From Trichodesmium sp. MAG_R03 (GTDB lineage Bacteria; Cyanobacteriota; Cyanobacteriia; Cyanobacteriales; Microcoleaceae): a stretch of 44,325 nt of DNA. Below are positions 33,917 through 44,202 of the stretch, piece by piece. The position numbers and the translations under genes were made by a program. The stretch spans positions 1 to 44,325 of the forward strand of contig JAKQYF010000014.1 in NCBI GenBank assembly GCA_023356535.1, in the 5' to 3' direction. Under the pieces are notes generated by a model. It did no database searches. It saw nothing but the letters and a program-made list of their open reading frames with translations, and was not told the origin of the DNA. Position 1 is the stretch's first letter, and each line of letters opens with the position of its first letter.

Positions 33917-34610
33917 ATAGTTGTTCCAAGAGATTCTTTAACTCAAAGTAGTTAGTGTCTCCTGTAGTTATCTCTGTAGATATTTCTAGCAATGGTGCTT
34001 TTTTCTTTGCTAAACCACTCACCCTTGCAGTTTTCGGGTCTTCTGCATTTGACCTAAGTAATTTACCACTTTCACTGAAAGCATCAGCCCGATAAACTCT
34101 AACATCTAAGTTATAACCTATATCGTAGTTAGCTTCTCCCGAAGTCAGAAGTTCGCCTTCTGAATCTTGATAAAATTCAGGCAAAGGATTAAAACTACCT
34201 ACGTGAAGCACCATATCTAAAACACTACTATTTTGACATCCTGGCTGATCATCATTATTAATACAGAAAAATGCTCCTTGATTAGTCAGAGTAGGTTTAG
34301 TACAGTAATTATTACTTTCATCGCACTGTAGCTCCCCAACATCTACTTCACTGACTGAATTAGGGTTTGTAGTATAAAAATCAGGATCATCTATCACGTC
34401 AGACCGAACACCATCTATGTATGTCCTAGCAGCCATTCCAGCTAATTCAGCTCGTCGCGCCTGAACGCGAGAGGCTATCCAGAATCCAAAGATTGGCGAA
34501 ATAGAAGCAGCTAAAATCCCAACTAATACCATAGCTACCATAGACTCTAGCAATGTATAGCCAGCTTGAGTTGATTGACATATAAGTTTGTGTAATTTTC
34601 GATAAATCAT
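33915..34610 (-). CDS. hpsB: PilV/GspI-like pseudopilin (HpsB-like)
   Basis: 231 residues from ATG 34610, eight bases after a perfect GGAGG; an in-frame TTG at 34625 overlaps that GGAGG and is rejected. Leader to Gly17, then YTLLESMVAMVLVGILAASI with Glu22 at +5. The mature domain has AELAGMAARTYIDGVRSD and disulphide candidates (LQCDESNNYC, FFCINNDDQPGC). Position directly downstream of hpsA supports HpsB. The C-terminus ends in a family 1 element that provides the stop, so the native end may be shortened. Confidence 0.8.
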   Translation of the reverse strand: MIYRKLHKLICQSTQAGYTLLESMVAMVLVGILAASISPIFGFWIASRVQARRAELAGMAARTYIDGVRSDVIDDPDFYTTNPNSVSEVDVGELQCDESNNYCTKPTLTNQGAFFCINNDDQPGCQNSSVLDMVLHVGSFNPLPEFYQDSEGELLTSGEANYDIGYNLDVRVYRADAFSESGKLLRSNAEDPKTARVSGLAKKKAPLLEISTEITTGDTNYFELKNLLEQL

Positions 34611-34666
34611 AATAATTACCTCCAAAGATAGATAATATTCTGTTGGCTTAATTGCTTTGAGTATTC

Positions 34667-34876
34667 ACAGGACTTACGCAGAACCACCCTATCTAGTAAA
34701 GGTGAACAGTAATTTGGCCCCGAACATCCAACACCCCGACATATGTTATATGAATTGATCAGGACTTATCCGCAAACCGCCATATCTATTAGGTGCTTTC
34801 TGGTATTTGCCCTCTACAGATCGGGTATTATCTATGAGTTGGCGTATTCCCTATTGATATTTTGCGTAAGTCCTGA
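34667..34876. repeat. Two family 1 elements, one incomplete, upstream of hpsB
   Basis: A left end at 34667 (CAGGACTTACGCAGAACCACC) is followed by a full copy at 34759-34876 (TCAGGACTTATCCGC...TTTTGCGTAAGTCCTGA). Both contain the CCATATCTA-like motif seen at 6.82 kb. They occupy about half of the 444-bp hpsA-hpsB gap, which contains no gene. Confidence 0.7.
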
Positions 34877-35054
34877 TTTAGTTAAATTGAGAAAATGTGA
34901 TTAATTAGTTTGACTTGTCTGTCTACCTAATTTTTGAGGTATTGATAATCTGATAGCTCCCTCAAGCATGAAAACAAAATGGTTATTGGTGCATCAAATT
35001 TTTTACCATACTTTCTCTTGGTTTCATAATTCCCTTTAATTATTAATCTTCATC

Positions 35055-38000
35055 CTACTCAACCGGGCAAGTATCAGGTCGCTGAGATTCTGGCAAAGCG
35101 TACCCTTTACCACTACCGTATAATGCATCTGCAGACCCATAATCTCCTCCTTCCTGAGCTGCGCAAAGTAAACTTTTCACCCAGAGGTTATCTTTGTCTA
35201 CTTCTCGGAAGTATCTACTTGGTTGGCTAGTTGCTGGTTGAGTAAATGTGGCAGAGAACAAGTCAGGCAACTGATACAACAGAGCTACATCAAATCTATA
35301 AGCCCGATCAGGAGCTATATAGTGTGGTTGTTTTCCTTCACCATTCTCATTTCTGTACGGTGTAGGAGGTGGGATGTTGTATTGAAATCGACTTAAGTTC
35401 TCAAAATTATTGTCACGGACTATATGAGTAAATGGCCCTGTAGCATAGGAACTACGTTTAAACTCAATAAATGAACCTGAGATTTTAGCATCTAAATCAT
35501 TCCAGTTTTCTATATAACGGCTAAAGTTTGGTAAACCACCATTTGGCTCAGGTGGGCTAGAGCGTGGTGGTGCATCTCCACTAGCAATAATGAGATTAAA
35601 GGTAGATTCCTTAGCTCTTTGTAGCCAACCTTGTTCAGCAGCTGTGCCTTCAACATCAAGGGCTGCTGTTGGTGTACCTGTTGGAGTCTGGAACTGCAAT
35701 ACGGGCACTAATAATGGTTGGTCTTTTAAAGGAGCTAGTGAACCATCTAATATTCCTCCTCCTAATTCTTGATTGGCAATATATAGGGGAGTACTTCCAT
35801 CGTAACTAGGGCTTCCTACTGTACCCGTTCTAAACCACAAAGATTGATCGGATGTTTTTGTTGGAATACCTCCTGCTTGAATCTCACTGTTACTGAAAAG
35901 TCCCAAAGGTTTGGGATCATCTCCACTATCTAATTCCAGCTCATTCTCAGAATTACGCTGGAACGCCACACGACGGGGATAAGTTCTAGCTTCATTTCTG
36001 TTCCAACTAGAAACGATGTTTTGCGTTGTAGCGGGCTGTTGTGTTGTACCTGCTATGTGTTGATTATTGCGATTATAAGTTGTATAAGTACTCTCATCAC
36101 CAGTGCTTGGCATGTGATCTGGACCGTAAATTATATCCAAACTTCTTAGTAAAAGTGATGGATTTGTTGCACTATCAAACCCAATAAACCAATCCTCTGG
36201 CTCACACTCAGACACAGGCAATTTCAGACAAACTTCCATCAAGTAGACTGGAAATGCTGCCCGTCGCTGCACCGGAGTAATAAAGTTACTGAAATATGAA
36301 CTATATTCACTGTTAGCATCACTACCTGAAAAATATTGTATTTCAGTATTTGTAATATCTTTGAAGGTACCTCCGTCAATATCAAGACTATTATTACTAT
36401 CGTCATAGAAGTTATCAAAATCAGTGGGATAACCTCGATTCTTATTTAGTGTAGAAAACCACTTGAAACTTGTGACAAAGTTGTTGTCATAGAAACCATT
36501 TTTCAAGCGTTTTAGTTTATGTGCTGCAGCGGCAGTTATCTCAGACTCTTTCACAGCAGTATCATTGTAGTCACCATTACCATTTAGGTCTAATTTAAAT
36601 TTAGTCTCATCAAGGGAAATATCAGTAGACTTATCATTATCAAAATCAAATTCTTTACCCCCTAAACGATAATCGTTGGCAATATTTGCATTATTCCGCA
36701 AATCATAATCCGCCTCTACCCGGAATCCCGGACGGAAGTTGTTGGAAAGCAAAGTCACCGCATCAGAAATAACTGTTGCTGGGCGCCATAAATCACCTGG
36801 ATTGCAGTCTGCAAGATTATTACGACCTTCAAACCTTGGATCGTTCTTCCGACAGGCAAATTGAGCTTCCAGGGTATCGCGGTCATAAAAATCGCTCCAA
36901 TCATCATCTAAAAGGTCGGTAAATTCTTCCAATTGTTGGTTACTATTAGGACTTTGTTGGTGCAGATTAAAACCTGTGCCATCAGCTTGCACATATACTG
37001 GCACATTACTCGCTAAAATAATTCCCCTCTCAGCCTCCTTACCATTATAATCATTGTCGTTATTTTCACGAGCAAGAACACTACCATTAACCAACATAAT
37101 ACCATTGGGACGGCGAGTAGAATCTAACTTAAAATCAATTGCACTAGCAGTTAAGTTTTGATTATTCTCATCGTCAATAGGTAGATCTTCCGAATCCGAA
37201 CGAGCACTAACATCAGGCAATGCGTCATCGCGAGTTGCATAAATAACTCCACTATTGGGTAATAAAAATTCTGGTTTTGTACTATCAGGCGGATTCTGGA
37301 TTGACATGTTACCAATGCTTTGTTTTCGCATTAGGTCGAGGTCTAGTTGAGTTACCCGAATTTCCAAAGGTTGGCGGTCTTCTACGAACAAGTCATATTC
37401 TTGAGTCTTGTCACCACCCTCGTTCGCTCTAATTTGCCTACCATCAAGAAATGCTACTTCTCGTATTGCTCCATGAGGAATCAAGGTATTATTAAATGTA
37501 ATAGTTCCATCTAAAATTTGCAAAGCGCAAATAGTGGAGTCGATGGCAGATTGTTTGGAAAGGGTTAAGTCTTTACTATTTCTTATGTCTTCTAAAGCAT
37601 ATCTGAGTGTTGGATTCGCAAAACGTCCGCTTGGGAAAACTAAATTAGCTTGGTAGGCAACTCTTTGTTCGAGAGTATTATAAGCCCCGTATTCATCTGC
37701 GGCATATAAACCTGTAGTTGCATCGAAAGTAGGAACAGTTAGGGCAGCTGCAGTTTTAGTTGGTGGTCCATAAACAATGCCGTTATTGGATTTACCCTTT
37801 GAATCTGCAGCCCAAGGTAAGTCTTTTTGATTTCGTGCTGTAATTGCATCAGTTGGATCATAATAGCTACTAACGCAAGCTGCAGGTTTTTGATAGGTTC
37901 CCGAATTTGCGGCATCATATACATTCTTGTTATACATATACACTGCGGTCGCCCGCATTTTTAGGTCGCCTTTCATGTATTTATAAGTACTAGAATCAAC

Positions 38001-40199
38001 GGTAGGAGTAGCTGCAGTTTCGTTATCGCCTCTTAGAGCAATTATACTCTCTAATCCATTTCCACTTGGTGAACCCCATGCTGTTCCTCCTGAATTGTCA
38101 TATCCTTTTACTAAATATCCATTACTCTGTGGATCCCGTATTCCTAAAGGTGACATCGGCATACTATCGGGCCAAACTATACGAAACCTTTCATTATTAG
38201 AAGTACCAGGATCGTCGTAATCAGGTGGATTAGTCCCTGGAGCACCTCGAGTAAATACAGTAAGAGCATTCAAATCTGGCGGAGGAGGTAAGAAAGAATT
38301 TTTCCGCTCATATACTCCAGCACCAGTGATTACACGCAAACCCCCTCTCCCAGAAAACAAAAAATCTGGTTGTTCTGCTGCCGCTAATTCCCAGAAACCA
38401 TTCCGTACAGGATCGAGGTCACCGATAGGCTGTATTCGAGTCTGACGATAACGAAGATCTTGTTCTTCTTCTTCCTCATACTCATCCCATTTCACATTGC
38501 TCAGATCTTGATTATCATTAAATGTTGCAAAGCGACCTTTACCATCTTTGTACCACTTGGCAGGTAAACCATTTCCTATTACTACGCGATCGCCTATCTG
38601 CTTCTCAATTCCTCTTTCCTCTAGTAAATCTGGTTCGGTAGCTGCTGGCAGAGCTTTATCGCCACTGATCTGTAAAGTTAATCCGTTGTTGTCTATATCT
38701 ATTACATCCTGTGGTGGCCTTAGTGGACCTCCTAAAGTTGCTGGGTTGTCTTCTTTACCTTGTGGACTGATGTCATCGTTACCTGGTGCTTCTGCAGAAG
38801 GAACCCTTCTAGTTCTTGCTTTGAAGTATTCGTACAAGGCTACTTCACGATCCTTACCCAGATCTATTTTATCCTTTACCTCTTGAGGTTCATCACCAGT
38901 ATTTGTCTTCTCAACCAGAGATTGAAGACGTTGGTCATATCGCCTTTCATCATAGGTAATTTCATTAGGAGTATTAGTTACGGGCTTATTTGCTTTACCC
39001 ATTGTCAATTTTGTTATATTATTGCCATTTGTGCTATTTATATCAAATAGATCCACTATAACATCTTGCATATCGCTGCTGCTGTCTGGTGGTCCAATAC
39101 CTACGTTACCACCCACCACAATCTTGTTATTTTCCATCTCGTAGAAACAAGAGTTAGGACTAGAAACCAAATAATATTCTACTGACCCCCCATTTTGCCT
39201 TTTAGCTGTGAGCAAATTAGAATTTGTGAATATTCTTCCATTCAGTTTTATACCATTGCTACTTCCCGGCGTAATCTGTAAATCATCTTCGTATACCACA
39301 GTATTATTACTCAAGGGTACCCGCTCCTGATCTTGTTGCAACTCTAAAGCAACTAGACCTGCTTGTTCCCTCTTGAATTCATAATTATCTCCACTAGGAA
39401 CTTCATCTTGACCAATAGGTACAACAACACTATAGACAAATATACTCTTCTTAAGAGTCGCCCCTACTTTATACCAGTCAGTTGGTCCCACAGTAGCGCG
39501 GCTAACACCAAGCCTTTCACAACCTGGTTTCAGGCTAGCAACTGCTGGTATTGGTGGCGCTACCGCATCTAGAGGAGTTCTTGAGCGTTCAAATACGAGT
39601 TCATTTTGACTTAATTTTGGACTCCGCAGAAAGATGCCATATACATCGAAACTGTCGTATACACCATTACCATCAGTATCAACTGGAAATTTCCAGGCAG
39701 TGTCTATGGTTTCCTGATCGTATATTTGAGTTGCACCAGAAGTTGTCACCTCTGGGATGTCATAGGCTATGGTGAGCCGTGTCTCCCCAGGCAAAGTATA
39801 CTTATCTTTAATCAATTCTGTGTTAAGCTCTGCTTCTGTCATAGTTTGATCTGCCGATCCTTCTACCTCTCTCACCTTGGCCAGTGCCCTCTCTATACCA
39901 GGCCCAGCTCCAGAAGCTAATGCTGCTTCATTAGTCCGCAAATATAGTGCTTGTTCGGTGCGCTGAAAAGAGCGAAACATCATTGCAAAGGTCAGTAATA
40001 CCACCATTAACATCACCATAGTAACTGTCGGTAATACGTACCCTGATTTTGTTAAGTGAGGATGAGAACGTTGCCTGATCATAGGATTTATGAACAAGCG
40101 AATCAACTTGTTAGCAGTAATTCTGACAAATTTTTCTATGGGCTTGAATATTCGATGTAGATTATTATGAATTCGTCTATTTACCTTAGGTTTTGACAT
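35055..40199 (-). CDS. hpsA: HpsA-like giant pilin-related protein
   Basis: 1714 residues. Residues 1-53 are basic, ending SG53; then YVLPTVTMVMLMVVLLTFAM as a single hydrophobic helix (54-75), a type IV pilin-like N-terminus. Unlike the neighbouring pseudopilins it has no Glu at +5, as in GspK/PilX-type tip components. The remaining 1600 residues are periplasmic or extracellular, Asn/Asp-rich, with Ca-binding-like loops (DTDGNGVYDSFDVYG near 173, DLNGNGDYNDT) and many short beta-prone stretches. Size and synteny with pseudopilins and polysaccharide enzymes match hormogonium polysaccharide protein HpsA of Nostoc punctiforme. It probably caps or scaffolds a pseudopilus used in polysaccharide secretion and gliding. 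AGGT nine bases upstream is a weak ribosome site. Confidence 0.85.
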   Translation of the reverse strand: MSKPKVNRRIHNNLHRIFKPIEKFVRITANKLIRLFINPMIRQRSHPHLTKSGYVLPTVTMVMLMVVLLTFAMMFRSFQRTEQALYLRTNEAALASGAGPGIERALAKVREVEGSADQTMTEAELNTELIKDKYTLPGETRLTIAYDIPEVTTSGATQIYDQETIDTAWKFPVDTDGNGVYDSFDVYGIFLRSPKLSQNELVFERSRTPLDAVAPPIPAVASLKPGCERLGVSRATVGPTDWYKVGATLKKSIFVYSVVVPIGQDEVPSGDNYEFKREQAGLVALELQQDQERVPLSNNTVVYEDDLQITPGSSNGIKLNGRIFTNSNLLTAKRQNGGSVEYYLVSSPNSCFYEMENNKIVVGGNVGIGPPDSSSDMQDVIVDLFDINSTNGNNITKLTMGKANKPVTNTPNEITYDERRYDQRLQSLVEKTNTGDEPQEVKDKIDLGKDREVALYEYFKARTRRVPSAEAPGNDDISPQGKEDNPATLGGPLRPPQDVIDIDNNGLTLQISGDKALPAATEPDLLEERGIEKQIGDRVVIGNGLPAKWYKDGKGRFATFNDNQDLSNVKWDEYEEEEEQDLRYRQTRIQPIGDLDPVRNGFWELAAAEQPDFLFSGRGGLRVITGAGVYERKNSFLPPPPDLNALTVFTRGAPGTNPPDYDDPGTSNNERFRIVWPDSMPMSPLGIRDPQSNGYLVKGYDNSGGTAWGSPSGNGLESIIALRGDNETAATPTVDSSTYKYMKGDLKMRATAVYMYNKNVYDAANSGTYQKPAACVSSYYDPTDAITARNQKDLPWAADSKGKSNNGIVYGPPTKTAAALTVPTFDATTGLYAADEYGAYNTLEQRVAYQANLVFPSGRFANPTLRYALEDIRNSKDLTLSKQSAIDSTICALQILDGTITFNNTLIPHGAIREVAFLDGRQIRANEGGDKTQEYDLFVEDRQPLEIRVTQLDLDLMRKQSIGNMSIQNPPDSTKPEFLLPNSGVIYATRDDALPDVSARSDSEDLPIDDENNQNLTASAIDFKLDSTRRPNGIMLVNGSVLARENNDNDYNGKEAERGIILASNVPVYVQADGTGFNLHQQSPNSNQQLEEFTDLLDDDWSDFYDRDTLEAQFACRKNDPRFEGRNNLADCNPGDLWRPATVISDAVTLLSNNFRPGFRVEADYDLRNNANIANDYRLGGKEFDFDNDKSTDISLDETKFKLDLNGNGDYNDTAVKESEITAAAAHKLKRLKNGFYDNNFVTSFKWFSTLNKNRGYPTDFDNFYDDSNNSLDIDGGTFKDITNTEIQYFSGSDANSEYSSYFSNFITPVQRRAAFPVYLMEVCLKLPVSECEPEDWFIGFDSATNPSLLLRSLDIIYGPDHMPSTGDESTYTTYNRNNQHIAGTTQQPATTQNIVSSWNRNEARTYPRRVAFQRNSENELELDSGDDPKPLGLFSNSEIQAGGIPTKTSDQSLWFRTGTVGSPSYDGSTPLYIANQELGGGILDGSLAPLKDQPLLVPVLQFQTPTGTPTAALDVEGTAAEQGWLQRAKESTFNLIIASGDAPPRSSPPEPNGGLPNFSRYIENWNDLDAKISGSFIEFKRSSYATGPFTHIVRDNNFENLSRFQYNIPPPTPYRNENGEGKQPHYIAPDRAYRFDVALLYQLPDLFSATFTQPATSQPSRYFREVDKDNLWVKSLLCAAQEGGDYGSADALYGSGKGYALPESQRPDTCPVE

Positions 40200-40604
40200 A
40201 GATACCTACTTAGTCAAGGGCTATTATATTTAGCTGTAGTTTTTATCAAAATAATTGGCTTGTTAATCCCGCTTTTTAAGCTGAAATGTTTGGGAAAATT
40301 TTCTCAAAATCCTCGTGGCAAAAACAACTTTTAACTTTTACTTTGTCTAAAAAATTAGCTCCCTTTAATTGCCTTACTATAAATTTAATAATTCCAACAG
40401 CTAAACTTTAACTTTTTCATTTATTCTATTTTAACATTGAGCTATTTTCTTTGCCATTGTCGAAAATACTAACTTTTTGTGGTTGAGATTGACTATTGAA
40501 GACTAATACTTCAAATATAACAATTTATAGTTAAGTAGGCATGCACAAAAAAAAGCTGCACTACTATATTAAGTCTTGTAAACCAACTCCCAACTCCGAC
40601 TTAC

Positions 40605-40656
40605 AGTTGATTTGAGCTAAATTTATATTTAGTTGATTTGAGCTAAATTTATATTT
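40605..40656. repeat. 26-bp tandem duplication
   Basis: AGTTGATTTGAGCTAAATTT plus ATATTT occurs twice head to tail (40605-40630, 40631-40656) without a mismatch, a recent slip in the hpsA upstream region. 40200-40604 is AT-rich with no gene and presumably contains the hpsA promoter. Confidence 0.85.
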
Positions 40657-40750
40657 TGTTACATAGGGACAAATTTTAACGCTTATCTACTTAGTCTTCC
40701 CATTTTCTATACTAAACATATCAGGATGAGCTTTTGTAGTTTTTTATTGC

Positions 40751-41155
40751 TATAGCAATCCTATTTTATTAATGTCAAAAATCTTGCCACTTTTTGAGAA
40801 TAGGTTTGGAGGCAATAGTTAATGGGTAAGACTTTCGGAGTTTATTTCTAGTTTTGAATTGTTACAACCTAACCTATTTAGGGCTTACTGAAAAAGTCTT
40901 TTTAAAGAATAGGTAGGGACGTTCCATGCAACGTCCCTAGGGAGGAAAAGGGAATTTACCCACCCCTAACCCCGACCTTGGAGGGGTAATTGGAAGAATT
41001 GTCCCTTGATTTTTCTGCAGTCGTCAGCCCAAAATACTAACTTTTGAGCTCTCAGGATCGAAAACTAGACACTTTTTTCGTAAATCAAAATGCTGAAACC
41101 TTTATTTTTCAAAACTTTAAGACTTAATCGGCCAGCGCTATTTAGGATTGCTATA
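40751..41155. repeat. Family 3 element interrupted by a family 2 element
   Basis: Family 3 ends TATAGCAATCC (40751) and GGATTGCTATA (to 41155) enclose a family 2 element at 40881-41138 (GGGCTTACTGAAAAAG...AATCGGCCAGCGC). The inserted element is flanked by TATTTA on both sides (40875-40880 and 41139-41144), and removing it plus one TATTTA restores a normal family 3 end. Confidence 0.85.
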
Positions 41156-41345
41156 TTGGTATTTAAAAAAGGCTAAAAAATGGTAAAATTAAATTTTCTA
41201 ACTTATAGTATACAACTTAATAGTCATTTAAAATGGGTACTAGTAAGCTAGAATCGAGAATTTAGAGGGGTTTTTCCCAAGGAAGGCATACAATCAATTT
41301 GTCGTTTAAATGTACAAAAGCTAACTTTTATTTTGATTGATTTGC

Positions 41346-42302
41346 TTACGGTTTGTATCCATAAAAATCTGATAAAGTTTTGTTGATTTTGTTGTTAATA
41401 TTAGCAATTTCTGTTTCAGTAAGATATTTTATAAATTCACCTACTTTGCCTTTTCTAGTTTTATATGAGTCTGTATCATTGGGATTTGCAGCTTTTAGTT
41501 TAAGATTAATATTTCCTTCTGTTTCCATTTTTCGCATATTGTCAAAGGATGAATATCGAAGAGCTTCATCAATAACTTTTTCTTCACATTTAACTCCCAT
41601 AAAATCAAGAATCGTTTGGAGTTCTCTGTGAGGATTTTCATGTAAATCTTCGTAACGTATTAACAAAAAATATTTGGGTATATGTCTGTTTTCTGCCCAA
41701 ATATTGTAAAACTTAATTAAAGAATCTAAGCTACCAATTTCTTCGTAAAGAAATGTAGACAAATCTCCATCATAAGCTTTAATTCTTTCCTGATATTTCT
41801 GAAGATGTGGTTCTTTTTTAAGTCCCTCCAACCAGAATGAAACCCTTTTTTTCTGCTCAAAATAAGCAGATACTACCACATCCCTTGGGTCTCTAGCTAA
41901 GAAGATAACTTTCGTATTTTTGTACTTATTTTTAGATAATTCTAGCTCATCAGGTTTTTTCCAATGGGGATCGTCATCGTGAGTTACGATGATTTTAGGA
42001 ATATCTGGGTGTAACTCTGCTAAAGGCTCTAATAATAAAGTTTTTTCATTAATGTTAGGATGAGATAATTGAAATTGCTGTTCCAATGCTCTACCAATCA
42101 TTAAACGTAGCCAAGTACGTCCACATTTAGGAAATGAAATTATATAGGCATCAGCAGAATTATGACTATACCAACGTCCAATAGATGTTTTTTGAAGCTT
42201 TTGTAAGACGGCACCAATTTTTTTCCTATTTTCGTTAGATAGTTTACTAGCTGTTAATTGGCGCACATTTGCTAGGAGACGACGTGTTGTTTGAGAAAGC
42301 AT
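41346..42302 (-). CDS. PAPS-dependent sulfotransferase
   Basis: 318 residues. Transfers sulfate from PAPS to a hydroxyl acceptor. 5'-phosphosulfate loop FPKCGRTWLR at 57-66, candidate catalytic His108 in THDDDPH, 3'-phosphate motif ARDPRDVVVSAYFE at 136-149, RYEDL at 216-220 and the RKGKVGEF loop at 283-290: the full set for a cytosolic-type (Sulfotransfer_1) fold. No signal peptide or membrane helix. It lies 1.1 kb upstream of hpsA on the same strand and next to a divergent glycosyltransferase, suggesting sulfation of an exported glycan or glycolipid; the acceptor is unknown. Confidence 0.9.
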   Translation of the reverse strand: MLSQTTRRLLANVRQLTASKLSNENRKKIGAVLQKLQKTSIGRWYSHNSADAYIISFPKCGRTWLRLMIGRALEQQFQLSHPNINEKTLLLEPLAELHPDIPKIIVTHDDDPHWKKPDELELSKNKYKNTKVIFLARDPRDVVVSAYFEQKKRVSFWLEGLKKEPHLQKYQERIKAYDGDLSTFLYEEIGSLDSLIKFYNIWAENRHIPKYFLLIRYEDLHENPHRELQTILDFMGVKCEEKVIDEALRYSSFDNMRKMETEGNINLKLKAANPNDTDSYKTRKGKVGEFIKYLTETEIANINNKINKTLSDFYGYKP

Positions 42303-42443
42303 AAATATAATTATTATGTGCTTTTATAAAAAATAATAAACAATTAGATATTTGGTAATTTTAATTCACACACTTGATATATAAACGGTTATATCATAAT
42401 AGTCAAAAAAACAGTAACAATCAATTGATATAGGACAAAAATT

Positions 42444-43709
42444 ATGAATGATTTTTCAGCTAATGTATTGCATATTAACTATTCTGATAATAGTGGTGGG
42501 GCTGCTCGTTCAGCATATAAAATTCATTCTGGACTTAGAGATATAAGCTGGAAATCACGAATGCTAGTTAGGTGGAAAGTCACTCAAGATTCTGATGTAG
42601 ATGATATCCGTAGTCAAAATCCCTTGGTTAAATTTGGTGATGGTGTTGGGAGGAAGGTTATAGACCGTTGGTTAAATTTACAATACCTTTATTATCCTTC
42701 ATCATTTGCATTAATGAAACATCCATGGTTTCAATCAGCAGATATTTTACAAATTTACAATCTTCACGGTTTTACAGGTTTTTTTACTTACAGAGCTTTA
42801 CCAAAAATTAGTAATCAAAAACCTGTTGTTTGGAGGCTTTCAGATATGTGGCCGTTAACTGGACATTGTAGTTATTCTTATGAATGCGATCGCTGGAAAA
42901 CAGGTTGTGGAGCTTGCCCACATTTAGATGAGTATCCGGCTTTAAGTAGAGATACAACTGCTCTACTATGGAGAATCAAAAAAGAAGTTTACAAATGTTC
43001 AAAAATAGTGCTTGTGGCCACTAATAATTGGATGAAAAAGGCCCTCCAGTCAAGCCCTCTAATGGGACATTTTCCCGTAGATATTATTCCCAATGGAATT
43101 GATACCAATATCTTCCATCCACTATCTCAAGTAGAAGCTCGCAAGACTTTTGGTATTCCTAGTAATAGGAAAGTTGTCTTATTTGCTGCATATCAAATCT
43201 GGGAAATTAGAAAGGGTGGCCAATATGTACATGATGTGATGCAAAAAGTAGCAGCTAGTGGAATAGACAATTTAACATTAATAGTTATGGGAAAAGGAGC
43301 AAATTCTTGGGCTGATGATCCAAATTATCAAACTATGAAGATTGAGTTTACAAGCAATGACCAAGTATTGGCTAATGCTTATGCAGCAGCGGACGTTTAT
43401 CTACACCCAGCAATAGTGGAAAATTTCCCAAATACTGTGTTGGAAAGTATGGGCTGTGGCACAACTTGTGTGGCATTTAATACTGGTGGTGTATCGGATG
43501 TTGTGCTTCATTTGGAAACTGGCTATTTAGCTAGGCATAAAGATATTGATGATATGGCAAAAGGAGTTAAATTGCTATTAGAAAACCCAGAATTATTAGA
43601 GCGTTTGAGTAATAATTGCCAAAATTTTATTGCTTCTGAATATACATTAGAACGACAAGCTCAAAGACACGCACATTTATATCATAAATTGCTAGATTTA
43701 AGTAAATAA
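42444..43709 (+). CDS. Family-4 (GT-B) glycosyltransferase
   Basis: 421 residues. SGGAARSA at 17-24 is the N-domain loop; a distinctive Cys cluster GHCSYSYECDRWKTGCGACP at 141-160 occurs in WcaC-like exopolysaccharide transferases; IPNGIDTNIFHP at 215-226 opens the nucleotide-sugar domain; the E-x7-E signature is VENFPNTVLESMGCG (Glu326 and Glu334). A retaining cytosolic transferase for polysaccharide assembly is likely; donor and acceptor are unknown. It is divergent from the sulfotransferase, 141 bp apart, so both may share a control region. A role in the hps polysaccharide is inferred from proximity. Confidence 0.9.
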   Translation: MNDFSANVLHINYSDNSGGAARSAYKIHSGLRDISWKSRMLVRWKVTQDSDVDDIRSQNPLVKFGDGVGRKVIDRWLNLQYLYYPSSFALMKHPWFQSADILQIYNLHGFTGFFTYRALPKISNQKPVVWRLSDMWPLTGHCSYSYECDRWKTGCGACPHLDEYPALSRDTTALLWRIKKEVYKCSKIVLVATNNWMKKALQSSPLMGHFPVDIIPNGIDTNIFHPLSQVEARKTFGIPSNRKVVLFAAYQIWEIRKGGQYVHDVMQKVAASGIDNLTLIVMGKGANSWADDPNYQTMKIEFTSNDQVLANAYAAADVYLHPAIVENFPNTVLESMGCGTTCVAFNTGGVSDVVLHLETGYLARHKDIDDMAKGVKLLLENPELLERLSNNCQNFIASEYTLERQAQRHAHLYHKLLDLSK

Positions 43710-44202
43710 TTATAGTCAGCATTTAGCTATCAGCTATCAGCTAATTACCTTCGTCAGAAATATTATTATTCACACATTGAGCAAAAATTGTTTAATTACA
43801 AATCCTTTAAAATTCCTTGTTTGTCATTCCCTAACCTTACATACCCTAATCTTAAGAGTAATTACTAAGAGTTGAATGCTTACAAATTAGGATTATTATG
43901 GTAAATTTAAACCTAAAATCTAATATAGCTGTTTTCATAAAGATAGCACACAGTTCTTTTAACAAAAACCCTTGTAGGTACATTCCATAGAAAGTCTCTA
44001 CAGTTGTCTACCATGTGAAAACTGCTATACCTAGTACCAATTCACTTTAAAGATGTCACAAATAGTTTCAAACTTTAGACGTGAAATAATTTCTTGAAAT
44101 TACTGTAGCATCAAAGTTTTGACTCTAGAAAATATGAATAGATAGCTTTTGAATATATGACTTTTAACTACCATTAAATGGTATAACTACTTGCCACCGT
44201 AT
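43710..44202. other. Intergenic stretch without a gene
   Basis: AT-rich, with a short direct repeat (CAGCTATCAGCTA) just after the glycosyltransferase stop. No inverted terminal element or open frame over 50 codons is convincing. Confidence 0.5.
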
